64,000 nt of DNA. Origin: JANWKQ01 sp964624635. GTDB taxonomy: Bacteria; Bacteroidota; Bacteroidia; CAIKAF01. This document shows positions 16,285 to 26,657 of this stretch, piece after piece; position 1 is the stretch's first letter; every line of letters starts with the position of its first letter. A model generated the notes under the pieces. That model ran no database searches. It worked only from the letters and a program-made list of their open reading frames with translations, and was not told where the DNA came from. The stretch spans positions 1-64,000 of the forward strand of contig CAZUXM010000003.1 in NCBI GenBank assembly GCA_964624635.1. Direction: 5' to 3'. A program made the translations under genes and the position numbers.

Positions 16285-18912
16285 ATGGAAGAAGTAATTC
16301 CGATAATAAAAGAAGAAACGATTGCCAAGCCTAAAAAAAAGAGCAGGTGGAAAAGTATCATCAAATGGTCTTTAATTAGCTTTTTCTCATTTATATTCCT
16401 TTTAGTAGCCACCGGATTTATCATCGTATATTTTTTTGAAGATGATGTTAAAAAATATGCAGTGGAGCAAATTAATAAAGAAGTAAATACCAAAATTGAA
16501 GTAAGGGATATTAAGCTCTCCTTATTTAAAAAATTCCCGATGGCTTCTTTAGAATTTGTGGATGTTCAAGTTCTGGAAGTTTCAGATAAAGAAAAAAAAG
16601 AAAATTTACTGGAAGCCAAATCTGTTTTTCTGGAATTTAGAATATGGGATATATTTAAAGGAAAGTATAAATTCAAAAAACTTTCTGTTGAAAATGGAAA
16701 GATAGATATGGAAATTGACAAGAATGGAAAAAACAACTTCGACATATTGAAAAAGGCTGATTCAGGAAAACCGAAAAAGAAAAAGGAGATGAGCTTTCAA
16801 TTTAACGAATTTCTTTTTAAGAATCTTCATGTGTCCTATATTGATCAAAAATCAGATCAGGAATACAGAGCACTGGTAAAAAAGCTCAGTTGTTCAGGAA
16901 ATTTTACTGATAAAAATTATACCCTTAAAACAAAAGGAAACATATTTAGTGAAATAGTAAGCGTAAATGATGAAGATTTTTTGACCAATAAAAATTTTTA
17001 TATCAATACTTCTATCGCTATCAATACAGACCAAAAACTTTGCACTATTAAAAGCTCAACTGTATCCTTGGAAGATATGAAGGTACAAATGAATGGTAGT
17101 TTTAAGTACGACTCAACCGCCTATGTTGATCTGAATTTTAACGGTGAGAATCTCAACATTCAATCATTTTTATCCTTGCTTCCGGGTAGTTATAAAACAT
17201 TTGAGAAAAAATATAAAAGTGAGGGGGATTTTTATCTGAAGGGAAATATTAAAGGAAGTGTTGCCGGCAAATCAACACCACATGTTATGGTCGAATTTGG
17301 GATTAATAAGGGGAAAATCAGATTTGTTGAAGAAGATGCTGTAATGAAAGACATCAATTTAAAAGGAAGCTTTAATACAGGTAATGCCAACTCTCCAGAA
17401 ACGGCAGAGCTTAATTTACAAACCATTGAAGGAAAACTGGAAAACTCATCCTTTACAGGTCAAATGCATATCAAAGATTTGTTAAAGCCCTATCTAAAAT
17501 TCAATATCAATGCTGATGTTGACCTGGCCGAAGTGTTCAAGTTTATTCCCATTGAAAAAATGGAGCAACTATCAGGAAGATTGCAAGCCAACATGCAATA
17601 TGTAGGCCAACTGGAAGGCAATTCATTTACCATTGAAGATTATAAAAAAAGTTCAGCTACAGGAACGGTAGTATTACAAAATGTAAGTTTAAAATTAAAA
17701 GACGAACCACTTGGACTAAGCAATTGCTCCGGACAAGTAGTATTTGAAAATACCATAGGAAAACTGCCCAAATTAAGCGGAAAAATTGCCAGTACAGAAT
17801 TTACTCTTAAAGGAGAAGCCATTAATCTGCCTGAATATTTTTTATTGGACAACTACCCCCTTAATATTGATGCTGACATCCATTGCAAATCAATAGCCGT
17901 AGAGGAGTTTATGAAAAAAGGGGTTGAAGAAAATCAAACCAAAAAGAAAAAAAATGAATTAACATTAAATATCCCTGAAAATATCAACTTAAAGTTATCA
18001 GCAGGTATTGATGAATTGAGTTTTAAAAAATTTAAAGCACAGCATATTAAAGGAACTATATATGTTAAAGAGAAAAAATTAATAGCAGAAGGACTCACTT
18101 TTGAATCATGTGGTGGTACCGCTGATATTACAGGAAGCATAAATACTTCTGATCCGGACAATATCATTACTCAAGCATTTGGATCATTCAAAAAAATAAA
18201 TATCAGTACTCTGTTTACACAATTCGAAAACTTTTCACAACAAACTTTAGAAGACAAACATATTAAAGGTACAACCAATGCTAATATCGCATATGCTGCT
18301 ACTTTCGATAAAGACTTAAAAATGCAAATGAATACTTTGTTTGTAAATAGTCCTCTTACCATTGAGAATGGTGAATTAATCAATTTTAAACCATTAGAAG
18401 GGCTCTCCAAGTTCATTCATGTTGAAGAATTACGACATATTAAATTTTCTACTCTTACCAATACTATTGAAATAAAAGATGAGGCTATTATCATTCCTAA
18501 AATGGTTATTCAATCAAATGCATTAAATCTGGAGATAGGAGGCATACACTATTTTGATAACAGAATAGAATATTACTTCAATGTATTTTTAAAAGACTTG
18601 ATTGCTGCCAAATGGAAGAAAAATAAAAAAGAAGATGAGTTTGGGGAGATTATTGAAGAAGAAGGTGGTGCAAGAATATATTTAAAAATGGTGGGAACCA
18701 TGGATAACTATAAGATTACCATTGATAAAAAAGGAGTAAAAGAAAAGATTAAAGAAGACATGAAAAAAGAAAATCAGGAATTTAAACAGATTTTCTACGA
18801 AGAGTTTGGAGCATTTAAAAATGATACAGCTATCAATAAAAACACATTACAAGTTCCTAAAAAAGAAAAGAAAAACAAGGTAGATAAAACGGATGATTTT
18901 GAATTTGAGTAA
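16285..18912 (+). CDS. AsmA-like envelope protein
   Basis: Large (875 aa) protein with an N-terminal membrane helix at about residues 30-52 after a basic stretch, then repeated amphipathic beta segments typical of AsmA/TamB-type bridge proteins. The opening VKKYAVEQINKEVNTKIEVRD and the C-terminal part with LEIGGIHYFDNRIEYYF match the family architecture. AsmA-like proteins are thought to carry phospholipids between the inner and outer membranes. The stop is followed directly by the stop of the convergent histidine kinase, with no spacer. Confidence 0.82.
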   Translation: MEEVIPIIKEETIAKPKKKSRWKSIIKWSLISFFSFIFLLVATGFIIVYFFEDDVKKYAVEQINKEVNTKIEVRDIKLSLFKKFPMASLEFVDVQVLEVSDKEKKENLLEAKSVFLEFRIWDIFKGKYKFKKLSVENGKIDMEIDKNGKNNFDILKKADSGKPKKKKEMSFQFNEFLFKNLHVSYIDQKSDQEYRALVKKLSCSGNFTDKNYTLKTKGNIFSEIVSVNDEDFLTNKNFYINTSIAINTDQKLCTIKSSTVSLEDMKVQMNGSFKYDSTAYVDLNFNGENLNIQSFLSLLPGSYKTFEKKYKSEGDFYLKGNIKGSVAGKSTPHVMVEFGINKGKIRFVEEDAVMKDINLKGSFNTGNANSPETAELNLQTIEGKLENSSFTGQMHIKDLLKPYLKFNINADVDLAEVFKFIPIEKMEQLSGRLQANMQYVGQLEGNSFTIEDYKKSSATGTVVLQNVSLKLKDEPLGLSNCSGQVVFENTIGKLPKLSGKIASTEFTLKGEAINLPEYFLLDNYPLNIDADIHCKSIAVEEFMKKGVEENQTKKKKNELTLNIPENINLKLSAGIDELSFKKFKAQHIKGTIYVKEKKLIAEGLTFESCGGTADITGSINTSDPDNIITQAFGSFKKINISTLFTQFENFSQQTLEDKHIKGTTNANIAYAATFDKDLKMQMNTLFVNSPLTIENGELINFKPLEGLSKFIHVEELRHIKFSTLTNTIEIKDEAIIIPKMVIQSNALNLEIGGIHYFDNRIEYYFNVFLKDLIAAKWKKNKKEDEFGEIIEEEGGARIYLKMVGTMDNYKITIDKKGVKEKIKEDMKKENQEFKQIFYEEFGAFKNDTAINKNTLQVPKKEKKNKVDKTDDFEFE

Positions 18913-20292
18913 CTAACTACTCGCCTTAAATCTCATGGTAACTCTGTTGAGCCCCGGCGAGGGTATCGAAAAGCTTACATGCCCTTTGTGATAATCAATT
19001 ACCCTTTTTACAATACTTAACCCTATCCCGGTACCTGATATTCCGGCTGAGTTTTCGGCTCTGGCGAAAGTACGGAATAGGTCATTCAAATCTTCCATTT
19101 CTGGATTTTTCCCGGAATTCGTGCATTCAACTACTATTTCATTCCCTTCTCTTTTCAATAATATAGAAACTTCTTTTTTATCAGAATATAAATAAGCATT
19201 CTTAATAATATTAAGAACTGCAATTCGCAATAAGCTTTCATCACCATTGATTTCGTAATTACCTCCTGATTCATCCGAAGAACTGATATCAAAGTTAAAT
19301 TTCAAATCAGCATAGTTTTGGCTTTTTTCATTCATGCTAGTGAATAAAAGCTCATCAACTCTTATTACCGGCAATGTTTTTAGTTGGCTATCGTTAGTTA
19401 TTTTTGATAAAAGCAACAATGATGAAACCATATCTGCCATCTGATATACCTCTTCATTAATCTCCTTGAGTTCATAATCTAATTCAGGACTCATTTTATG
19501 AGATTCTCTCAAATTGGTAATTCGTCCTGTAATACGACTTAAAGGAGTTCGCAATTCATGTGAAGCATTCCCGGTAAATTCTTTTTGTTTTGAATAAGCC
19601 AAATCAATACGGTCCATCATAAGATTAAACGCAGTGGCTACTCCATCAATTTCGTCTTTTCGTTTCGATATGGGTAAACGAGTTTTTAAATTAGGATCCG
19701 AATAATCCTGAATTTTTAATCGTAATAAATCAAACGGACGCAAACTATTTTTAGTCATATAAAACGACAAAAACCAAACTGAAATTACACCAAACAAGTA
19801 GGCAATTACCAATATATATTTCAAATATTCAAGCTTGGTATTACCTTCAATATCTTCAGCTTCCACAAAACCTAAATACGTTCTCCCGCCTGAAATATAC
19901 TCCATACCAAAAAGGTCATACTTACCTTTTCGTTTAGCGTAAATTTTATTTTGTTTCAATTTTTCAAGGTCATCCTGTGTCCAGATAGCACTCGGAAAAT
20001 CATTATTAATCTTATATAATAAGTTGAATTGGTCGTCAAAAATATAAATACCTTCATTCACCAGATGGCTTATAGCATCTCTTTCCACAATATCAACCAA
20101 CGAACTATCTGCTTTATTGATATCAATAAATAGCTTTAAGTCAGTTACCAGTTGATCTTCTAACCTATTCTGAAAATCTTCGTGACGAAATCTGGCAAAA
20201 AATATGAATACAACTACCAGTAGTATTCCCAATAAGATGGAAAACAAAAGACTAAAGCCAACGGTAAATCTTTGTTTAAGATTCAGAGCCAT
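18913..20292 (-). CDS. Sensor histidine kinase
   Basis: Membrane sensor of a two-component system. Two membrane helices (about residues 13-36 and 160-182) bracket a periplasmic domain of about 120 residues. A HAMP linker follows, then HisKA with the phospho-acceptor in ASHELRTPLSR (H248 counting from the upstream GTG at 20301), and HATPase_c with N box NIIKNAYLYS and G box SGTGIGLSIVKRV. I take the ATG at 20292; the GTG at 20301 is an alternative. Both overlap the regulator stop, so the pair is coupled. The stimulus is unknown. Confidence 0.92.
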   Translation of the reverse strand: MALNLKQRFTVGFSLLFSILLGILLVVVFIFFARFRHEDFQNRLEDQLVTDLKLFIDINKADSSLVDIVERDAISHLVNEGIYIFDDQFNLLYKINNDFPSAIWTQDDLEKLKQNKIYAKRKGKYDLFGMEYISGGRTYLGFVEAEDIEGNTKLEYLKYILVIAYLFGVISVWFLSFYMTKNSLRPFDLLRLKIQDYSDPNLKTRLPISKRKDEIDGVATAFNLMMDRIDLAYSKQKEFTGNASHELRTPLSRITGRITNLRESHKMSPELDYELKEINEEVYQMADMVSSLLLLSKITNDSQLKTLPVIRVDELLFTSMNEKSQNYADLKFNFDISSSDESGGNYEINGDESLLRIAVLNIIKNAYLYSDKKEVSILLKREGNEIVVECTNSGKNPEMEDLNDLFRTFARAENSAGISGTGIGLSIVKRVIDYHKGHVSFSIPSPGLNRVTMRFKASS

Positions 20293-20977
20293 GATCTTCA
20301 CCTATATAATAGCCATATCCTGATCTATTGTGAATAAGTTTCACCTCATGTCCTTTATCAATTTTATTTCTCAAGAAGTTAATATATACCTCCACCGCGT
20401 TGGTACCTGTTTCAAAATTGATTCCCCAAACACCTTCAACAATAGCTTTTCTATTAACGATCTTCCCTTTAGATTTCATTAACACTTCCAATAACTTATA
20501 TTCTTTAGGTGTAAGCTCTATTACTTTACCGGCTCTTTTCACCAACATTTCAGAAGTATTTACTTCCAAATCAGCAATTACTATCATTTCTCCATCCGGT
20601 TGAAGTAAATACGACCCTCGTCTTAATAATGCTTTGATCCTTGCTTTTAATTCTTCATAAGAAAATGGTTTTACAAGATAATCATCAGCTCCTGATTCCA
20701 ATGCATTTACTCTATCATCTACTTCACCTAAAGCAGTAAGCATTAAAATTGGTGTATTGGTTCCTGAATTACGAATATGTTTACATACCTCAATACCATT
20801 CATGCCGGGAACATTGATATCTAGAATAAATACATCAGCATTAAATTCGGCAAAACTATCAGCCATTTCCTGACCATCATGCACCTCGGTACAATCAAAT
20901 TCGTGGTTTGATAAAAATTGTTTTATCTCTTTTGATAATTTTTTATCGTCTTCTAGTAGAACTATTTTATTTGGCAT
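20276..20977 (-). CDS. OmpR/PhoB-family response regulator
   Basis: The receiver domain (about 1-118) has the acidic pair ED/D at 9-11, the phospho-acceptor D53 in FILDINVPGMNG, T at about 82 and K at about 103 (YLVKPFS). The C-terminal winged-helix domain (about 130-228) includes ELTPKEYKLLEVLM and the wing RSGYGYYIG. It controls transcription after phosphorylation by the kinase encoded immediately downstream. The 20978-21106 spacer upstream is A/T rich and probably holds the promoter. Confidence 0.94.
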   Translation of the reverse strand: MPNKIVLLEDDKKLSKEIKQFLSNHEFDCTEVHDGQEMADSFAEFNADVFILDINVPGMNGIEVCKHIRNSGTNTPILMLTALGEVDDRVNALESGADDYLVKPFSYEELKARIKALLRRGSYLLQPDGEMIVIADLEVNTSEMLVKRAGKVIELTPKEYKLLEVLMKSKGKIVNRKAIVEGVWGINFETGTNAVEVYINFLRNKIDKGHEVKLIHNRSGYGYYIGEDHGSES

Positions 20978-21106
20978 ATGATGTTTTTTCAGTTATTGGT
21001 ATTAAGGTAATTAATTAGTTTCTAATTAAGATTTGAATATTCTTAAATTCTAATTAAATATAAAAGTATTTGTTTGGTTGAAATTAGCAAAGATTTTTTT
21101 AAATGG

Positions 21107-24100
21107 CTAGAAAAATGCCCTTATCTGCATGGAGGCAATATGTACCGGAGCTACGTTGGCTGATAACCTTCCATCATAACTAATGGTTAATTGCAGGTTA
21201 TTGCCAATGGTTCGCTGAAAGGAGGCGCCCCATGTAAAATTAGATCCTGTTTTTAAACCCTCAAGCATTTAAAAGCAAGTGCATTGTTATCTACATCATT
21301 ATATGAAATATTGATATAATTAAATCGGGCACTTAACTGACCTTTTAAAATAAAATTTGTTTTTAATTCAAAACCGGCATCATGTATAACGGCTTGTTGA
21401 CCACGAGCTATGGTGGTATCTTCAATAAAACCTATATTATCTTTGATAGAGAATCTGTAGTTCAAACTGATTCTCCATTTGGTATTGGGTTGTATAAAAA
21501 ACTCTGTTGGGGTTTCAATATACCGTATATTAAAGTTTCTGGTGGTAAGTAATTGCGAAATATTCGATTTATAACCGTATTTAAACTCATTATTCAATGA
21601 AATCATTCGGGTAAAATTCATTCTTAGTCTTGAATTAAAGAACCGGTTGGCTCGGCTGTCTAATCCATTTGAAAACAATGATCGGTTATTGATGTCATTA
21701 TAATTTAACTCTAATGACCACTTAGACGAAAATCGGTTAAAATATAATGTCTGTCTGAAAGTATAATTGGAATATACCAATGCTGTATCAAACTGGTCAT
21801 ATCCAAAAGGATTAAGTGATGCTGCAAAATCATCTTGTTGAGTTTTCCTATCCGACTTAAATGCCGTTTGTAAAGAGAACCTGGATAGAAACTTTTTAAT
21901 CCCTTTTCCTTTCTTCCAATCTTCGGGGGTTTGTAAATTTAAGGTAAATGTAAATTGATTATAATAGGTACGAATAAAATCAGAGGTAGGAAAGAAAAAC
22001 TTGATATAAGTTAACCCATCAGTTCCTACAATGGTTCCTGAACGAATTTCATATTCATCCCTTTGCTTAATACCATCACCGTTATAATCAATCCAAACAT
22101 GAGTCCCAACCGCATTTAATGATTGTATATATTGGTAATCACGTTTATTTTCTAACCCAGAACCTGCTTCATAAAACAAGGCAAGCTGTATTGACTTTTT
22201 AAGCATATTTGCATTATATTCAATTCGACCCAACACTGTTGATTCATTGCTTCGCTTTAATAGTGTGGTATCTGTTACCTGTAAATATCTATAAGTAATG
22301 GTTGTTTTGAGTTGATGGTTTTTAATATTATTCATTTTAAACTCAAATCCCGCATGATGTGCAATAGCTCCCATTCTCAATTCATTATCCGATGCTGCCA
22401 AATGGTCAATGCGATTTTTATAAAACACTCTGAAATATTGCTTTAAACTATCACCATTAGCAATATAAAACTCCCAATCATTAAATGCATATGAGTTCCT
22501 TAATAATGTATCCACATTATTCATTCTAAAGGCATTGTATTCCCCCACCCCATTAATTCCAATTTGAAGTATGGAAAACTTTTTTGAAAGGGATGTGGTA
22601 TGACGTAAAAACAGAGTATTGTATACGGTATCTCTTGTAGATGTCTGGCGAAGATTAGTAGTAAAACCCCATCCTTTTTTACGAACCCCTGCATTAAATT
22701 CATTTTTGTATGCTTGATATAAATTACCCTTAAAGTATGCTTGTAGTTGATATACAACATTCCCCCAGCTTTTTCTTCCTAATCCTACGGTAATTGAAGG
22801 AATATAATCATCACCTGGAATAATATTCTGAAAATCACCATTAGGATTATTTCTGTTCAGGAAATTCCAATCACGTTCAAACTCCACAGTTCTGAAACGA
22901 ATAATCGGTTTAAAAGTATTCCCAACCTGCTCATAACTAACATGAACATTCATCGCCAATGTATCCTTTTCTTTTTTATGCAAAGGGAAATTAAATTTTC
23001 CATCAAATTTAAATGCATAACCATGATCGTCGTTTGAGTTATGAGGCGAAAATGTATTTACATCATAATAGGAATAGGCCCCTTCGGCAGTAAGTGTTAT
23101 ATGGGGGGTTATTCTGTAATCAAAGGCAGCAGTTACCATTTGTTGAATTTTTGGTGTAACCAGTTTAATCACTGGTTCGTAATCACCTCGTAATGCTCCA
23201 CTTACTGAATCAGGTGCCACCCATTTAAAAACCCTGCCATTTGCCGTTGAATTTAACAATACATAATTACCATTTCCTTTACCCAGATTAGAAAAACTTA
23301 ACCTGAAAAAAGCACTGTCGGGAGATGTGGAATACTGAAATATGGTATGAGTAACACTTGCAACAGTGGTATCAATTTTACGATATAAAATTTCGTTGGT
23401 ATTAAACGCTACCGAATCTATAGCCGGAGAAAATGAATTGAGCAATGTATCCCCTATGTTATACATAATTTGTTTTTCCTGCTCAGTTAAAGTTTGTACT
23501 AAAGGTGAATTTCTATCATCAAACTCTCCAAAATAATTGATACGGTATCCTATTTTTTTATACTGCCACTCAGTACTGAAGTGAGCCATCCAACGTTGGT
23601 ATTTTCTGTCAGAATATTCAAACTCAACCACAATTCTTTTGTCTTTTGTAATAATCTGTTTGGCAGTGAAAGTAAGTTCAGCTGTATTATAATCAATGAT
23701 ATAATCATTTTCCTGTCCACGTTCCAATTTTTTCCCGTCTATAAAAACAGATTCGCTACCCGATAGAATGATTAATTGAGCTTCACCATCGTTACCTGTT
23801 AAAAGATATGGTCCTTGATTACCTTCTACCCCTTGAAATTCCTGTCGACGAAATTTACCTCTGGCAACCCCACCTTCTAATTTATAATTCATACCTCCTA
23901 CCAGTTCTTCATTTTTAAAAATATTTTTATTCCAGATGGTTGTTTGTAAACTTAACCCTTGTGCTCTTTTAAACATATTCATAAAATAGCCTGTAGGTTT
24001 TGTAATACTAAAATCACCACCAATTGCTTTTGAAGCACCTTTACTTAATTGAATAAAAATTTTATCAAAGTCCTGCAAGGTTTGTGTATTCCCTTCGGGT

Positions 24101-24702
24101 TGTATTGGAACGTTTTCATCTGTAATGCTAGCTAAAATTTCTACATCATTATTTAATTTACCTGAGAGTTGTAGATTAAATGCTGAAATTACACTGGCAT
24201 CTTGTGTATTGCCAAATGCAACCCCTCGTGTAAAACTACCTGATTTATTAATTCCTTCCCATTTAAATGTTTCATTGGCAGGATTTACAATCTTATTAAG
24301 ATCATATACCCATTTATTATTTCCACTCGTATCCGTTTTATTCAATACTAATGAATGTTTCGTTTCATCTCTTATTTTTTTACTGAATAAAACCGGAAAT
24401 ACTTTATAACTGATTTCCACTTTTCTTTGATTACCATAAGAAGCATAAATTTTATTCAGGTTAAAATAAACTTCTGATTTGGATTCGTTTAAGAAATAAT
24501 GATCTGTAGGAATATCTACTCCATTCATCTTAATTTGTACCGTTCCGGGGACCAGGCTCAAGGTATCTACCGTAACTGTATCAGAAATCACTAAGGTTTT
24601 TAAACGCTGACTTTTGGGTAATTGGGCCCAGCTAATGACAGGAAACAACCACACCAGTGCTAGGATAACTGAGTGAAAATATATGGTCTTTGCTTGGGGC
24701 AT
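21107..24702 (-). CDS. Large outer-membrane beta-barrel-like surface protein, frameshifted near its C-terminus
   Basis: The uninterrupted frame ends at 21253, but the next 145 bases encode, in the -1 frame, a continuation of about 53 residues ending QIRAFF at 21107-21109. That terminal Phe is typical of barrel proteins recognised by BAM. One T appears missing in the run 21268-21270. The ATG at 24702 gives a signal peptide (HSVILALVWLFPVISWAQ) with Gln at +1. The middle reads like a conserved Bacteroidota family (ITDENVPIQPEGNTQTLQDF) that I recognise by pattern but cannot name. The C-terminal half is alternating beta strands. Function unknown; a SprA-like relationship is possible but unproven. 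Confidence 0.72.
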
Positions 24703-24818
24703 TCTATAACCAGTAAAGTTAGGCAAAATGTAGTTAAACTTCAAGAAATGCAAGGGATTCAGCTTAATAACGGGTAGTTATAATCATATCATAATTCCAT
24801 ATTGTAAGGGTAAATGAC

Positions 24819-24826
24819 TATTTTTG
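24819..24826 (+). promoter_or_regulatory. -7 element TATTTTTG upstream of der
   Basis: Exact TAnnTTTG match ending 14 bases before the ATG at 24841. It makes the upstream possible start at 24814 unlikely, because that codon would precede the transcript. Confidence 0.6.
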
Positions 24827-24840
24827 CCGAAAATTCGTCA

Positions 24841-26136
24841 ATGGGAAACATAGTTGCCATAGTAGGAAGGCCCAATGTAGGTAAATCAACTCTGTTTAAC
24901 AGGCTTACTGAAACTCGTAATNNNNNNNNNNNNNNNNNNNNNNNNNACCGTCATTATGGGAAAGTAGAATGGGGTGGCCAAGAGTTTAGTATTATTGATA
25001 CAGGCGGTTACATCAAAGGGTCGGACGATATTTTTGAACAGGAAATTCGTAAACAGGTATTAATAGCTATTGAAGAAGCAGATTTAATACTATTCACAGT
25101 AGACGCAACAACAGGCATTACCGACCTGGATCAGGTAGTAGCTGATTTATTAAGAAGAAGCAGTAAACGGGTTTTGGTAGTAGCCAATAAGGTAGATAAT
25201 TTTGATATGATCCATCTCACCTACGAGTTTCAGGGAATGGGATTAGGAGACGTATTTCCATTATCCAGTTTAAGTGGACAAGGTACCGGAGACTTGTTAG
25301 ATGAAATCTTAAAAAACATTGAAGACAAACCGGTTGATTTTGATGAAACCGTTCCTAAAATTGCTATCGTGGGTCGGCCAAACGTAGGAAAATCATCTAT
25401 TACCAATGCATTTTTGGGTGATGACAGAAATATTGTAACTCCCATTTCTGGTACCACCCGAGATTCAATTTATACCCGATTTAAATCATTTGGGTTTGAT
25501 TTTTATTTGATAGACACCGCAGGATTACGTAAAAAAGCAAAGGTAAAAGAAGACCTTGAATTTTATTCTGTATTACGCAGTGTACGTACCATTGAGGCTG
25601 CCGATGTTTGTATTTTGATGATCGACGCTACTGAGGGATTTGAGAGCCAGGATATGAATATTTTCACCTTAATACAGCGAAATCATAAAGGCGTAGTTAT
25701 ATTAGTTAATAAATGGGATCTGGTAGAAAAAGATACCAAAACTGCTATTGAGTATACCAAGATTATCCAAAAGAAAATTGCTCCGTTTAATGATGTTCCT
25801 ATTATATTCACTTCAGTACCGGAGAAACAAAGAATATTCAAAGCCTTAGAAACCGCTGTTGAAGTTTATAAAAACAGAAGTACTAGGATTCCTACGGCCA
25901 AACTTAACGATTATTTATTGCAGGTGATTCAGGAAACCCCTCCTCCATCACATAATGGTAAATATTTAAAGATCAAGTACGCTACACAGCTACCTACTTA
26001 TTACCCACAGTTTGCTTTATTCTGCAATAACCCCAATTATGTTAGGGAAAGTTATAAGAGGTTTTTAGAGAACAAACTGAGAGAAAACTTCCCTTTGACC
26101 GGTGTTCCTATTGAAATCTATTTCAGACAGAAGTAA
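24841..26136 (+). CDS. der: Ribosome-assembly GTPase Der (EngA)
   Basis: Double-GTPase protein needed for 50S subunit maturation. G domain 1 starts at once (VAIVGRPNVGKSTLFNRL) and has DTGG and NKVD. G domain 2 repeats the set (IAIVGRPNVGKSSITNAF, DTAGLRKK, NKWD). A C-terminal KH-like domain ends the protein. Twenty-five N (24922-24946) replace the switch I region of the first domain. Comparison with the family motif suggests about three codons more than the gap allows. The frame is kept across the gap, ending in a likely Asp before RHYG. Confidence 0.95.
   Translation: MGNIVAIVGRPNVGKSTLFNRLTETRNXXXXXXXXXRHYGKVEWGGQEFSIIDTGGYIKGSDDIFEQEIRKQVLIAIEEADLILFTVDATTGITDLDQVVADLLRRSSKRVLVVANKVDNFDMIHLTYEFQGMGLGDVFPLSSLSGQGTGDLLDEILKNIEDKPVDFDETVPKIAIVGRPNVGKSSITNAFLGDDRNIVTPISGTTRDSIYTRFKSFGFDFYLIDTAGLRKKAKVKEDLEFYSVLRSVRTIEAADVCILMIDATEGFESQDMNIFTLIQRNHKGVVILVNKWDLVEKDTKTAIEYTKIIQKKIAPFNDVPIIFTSVPEKQRIFKALETAVEVYKNRSTRIPTAKLNDYLLQVIQETPPPSHNGKYLKIKYATQLPTYYPQFALFCNNPNYVRESYKRFLENKLRENFPLTGVPIEIYFRQK
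24922..24946. other. Assembly gap (25 N) in der
   Basis: Covers the switch I segment of GTPase domain 1. The first base after the gap completes a codon nAC, consistent with the conserved Asp before RHYG. Confidence 0.95.
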
Positions 26137-26235
26137 TTGGAAGGGTTTCAGATTGCAGCTTTCAGGTTTCTAAAGTAGTATAAATTGAACCTTAATTTTT
26201 GAAATTCCCAACCTAAAACATTAAACTAAAAAACC

Positions 26236-26243
26236 TATATTTG
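26236..26243 (+). promoter_or_regulatory. -7 element TATATTTG upstream of the exported protein at 26264
   Basis: Exact TAnnTTTG match 20 bases before the ATG. No -33 TTG at the usual distance. Confidence 0.55.
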
Positions 26244-26263
26244 GGCAAACGAATATTTACCAC

Positions 26264-26587
26264 ATGAAAAAGTATCTTTTATTAGGACTACTAACCCTTG
26301 GCCTTAACACAGTTTTTGCAGGTGGAATTGATATTGACTTGCAACTAACCAAAACTCCTTATAAATGGGGAGGTAAAAACGGTAATAGCTTTGAATATAT
26401 CATCGCCGAAACTTCGGATGAGTATTTAGCATTACGTGCTTCTTTCTTCTTCACCTATGAGTTTAAAATTGCTCGTTATGATAAAGAAACCATGGATTTA
26501 CTGGAAGTAAAACCCCTTTTCCCTAAAGACTATATTAAAAAAAGGAGGAATAAAACCGACCTATTCATGGGGAATCAACAAATTTAA
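26264..26587 (+). CDS. N-terminal fragment of a frameshifted exported protein
   Basis: The signal peptide (MKKYLLLGLLTLGLNTVFA) is followed by about 75 residues of a soluble domain. The frame breaks after KPLFPKDYIKK at an A7 run (26537-26543). Removing one A lets the reading continue as GGIKPTYSWGINKFKEQIY straight into the frame of the next entry. The natural protein would therefore be about 525 residues. The stop at 26587 is an artefact of the shift. Unlike most exported proteins here, it lacks Gln after the predicted cleavage site (FA-GGID). Confidence 0.7.
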   Translation: MKKYLLLGLLTLGLNTVFAGGIDIDLQLTKTPYKWGGKNGNSFEYIIAETSDEYLALRASFFFTYEFKIARYDKETMDLLEVKPLFPKDYIKKRRNKTDLFMGNQQI

Positions 26588-26657
26588 AGAACAGATTTAC
26601 TTTTTATTTGGATATAAAGATCAATCAAAAGACAACATCTCTGTTTATTACCAAAAA

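Noticed and set aside
21268..21274. Programmed -1 frameshift at the T/A run of the barrel gene
   Set aside because: After slipping, the A-site codon would pair as TAA, so the usual tandem slippage does not work; an indel is more likely.
26537..26543. Programmed ribosomal frameshift at the A7 run
   Set aside because: Joining the frames needs a +1 shift, whereas -1 slippage on A-runs is the usual programmed event and here would soon meet a stop. A homopolymer error is simpler.
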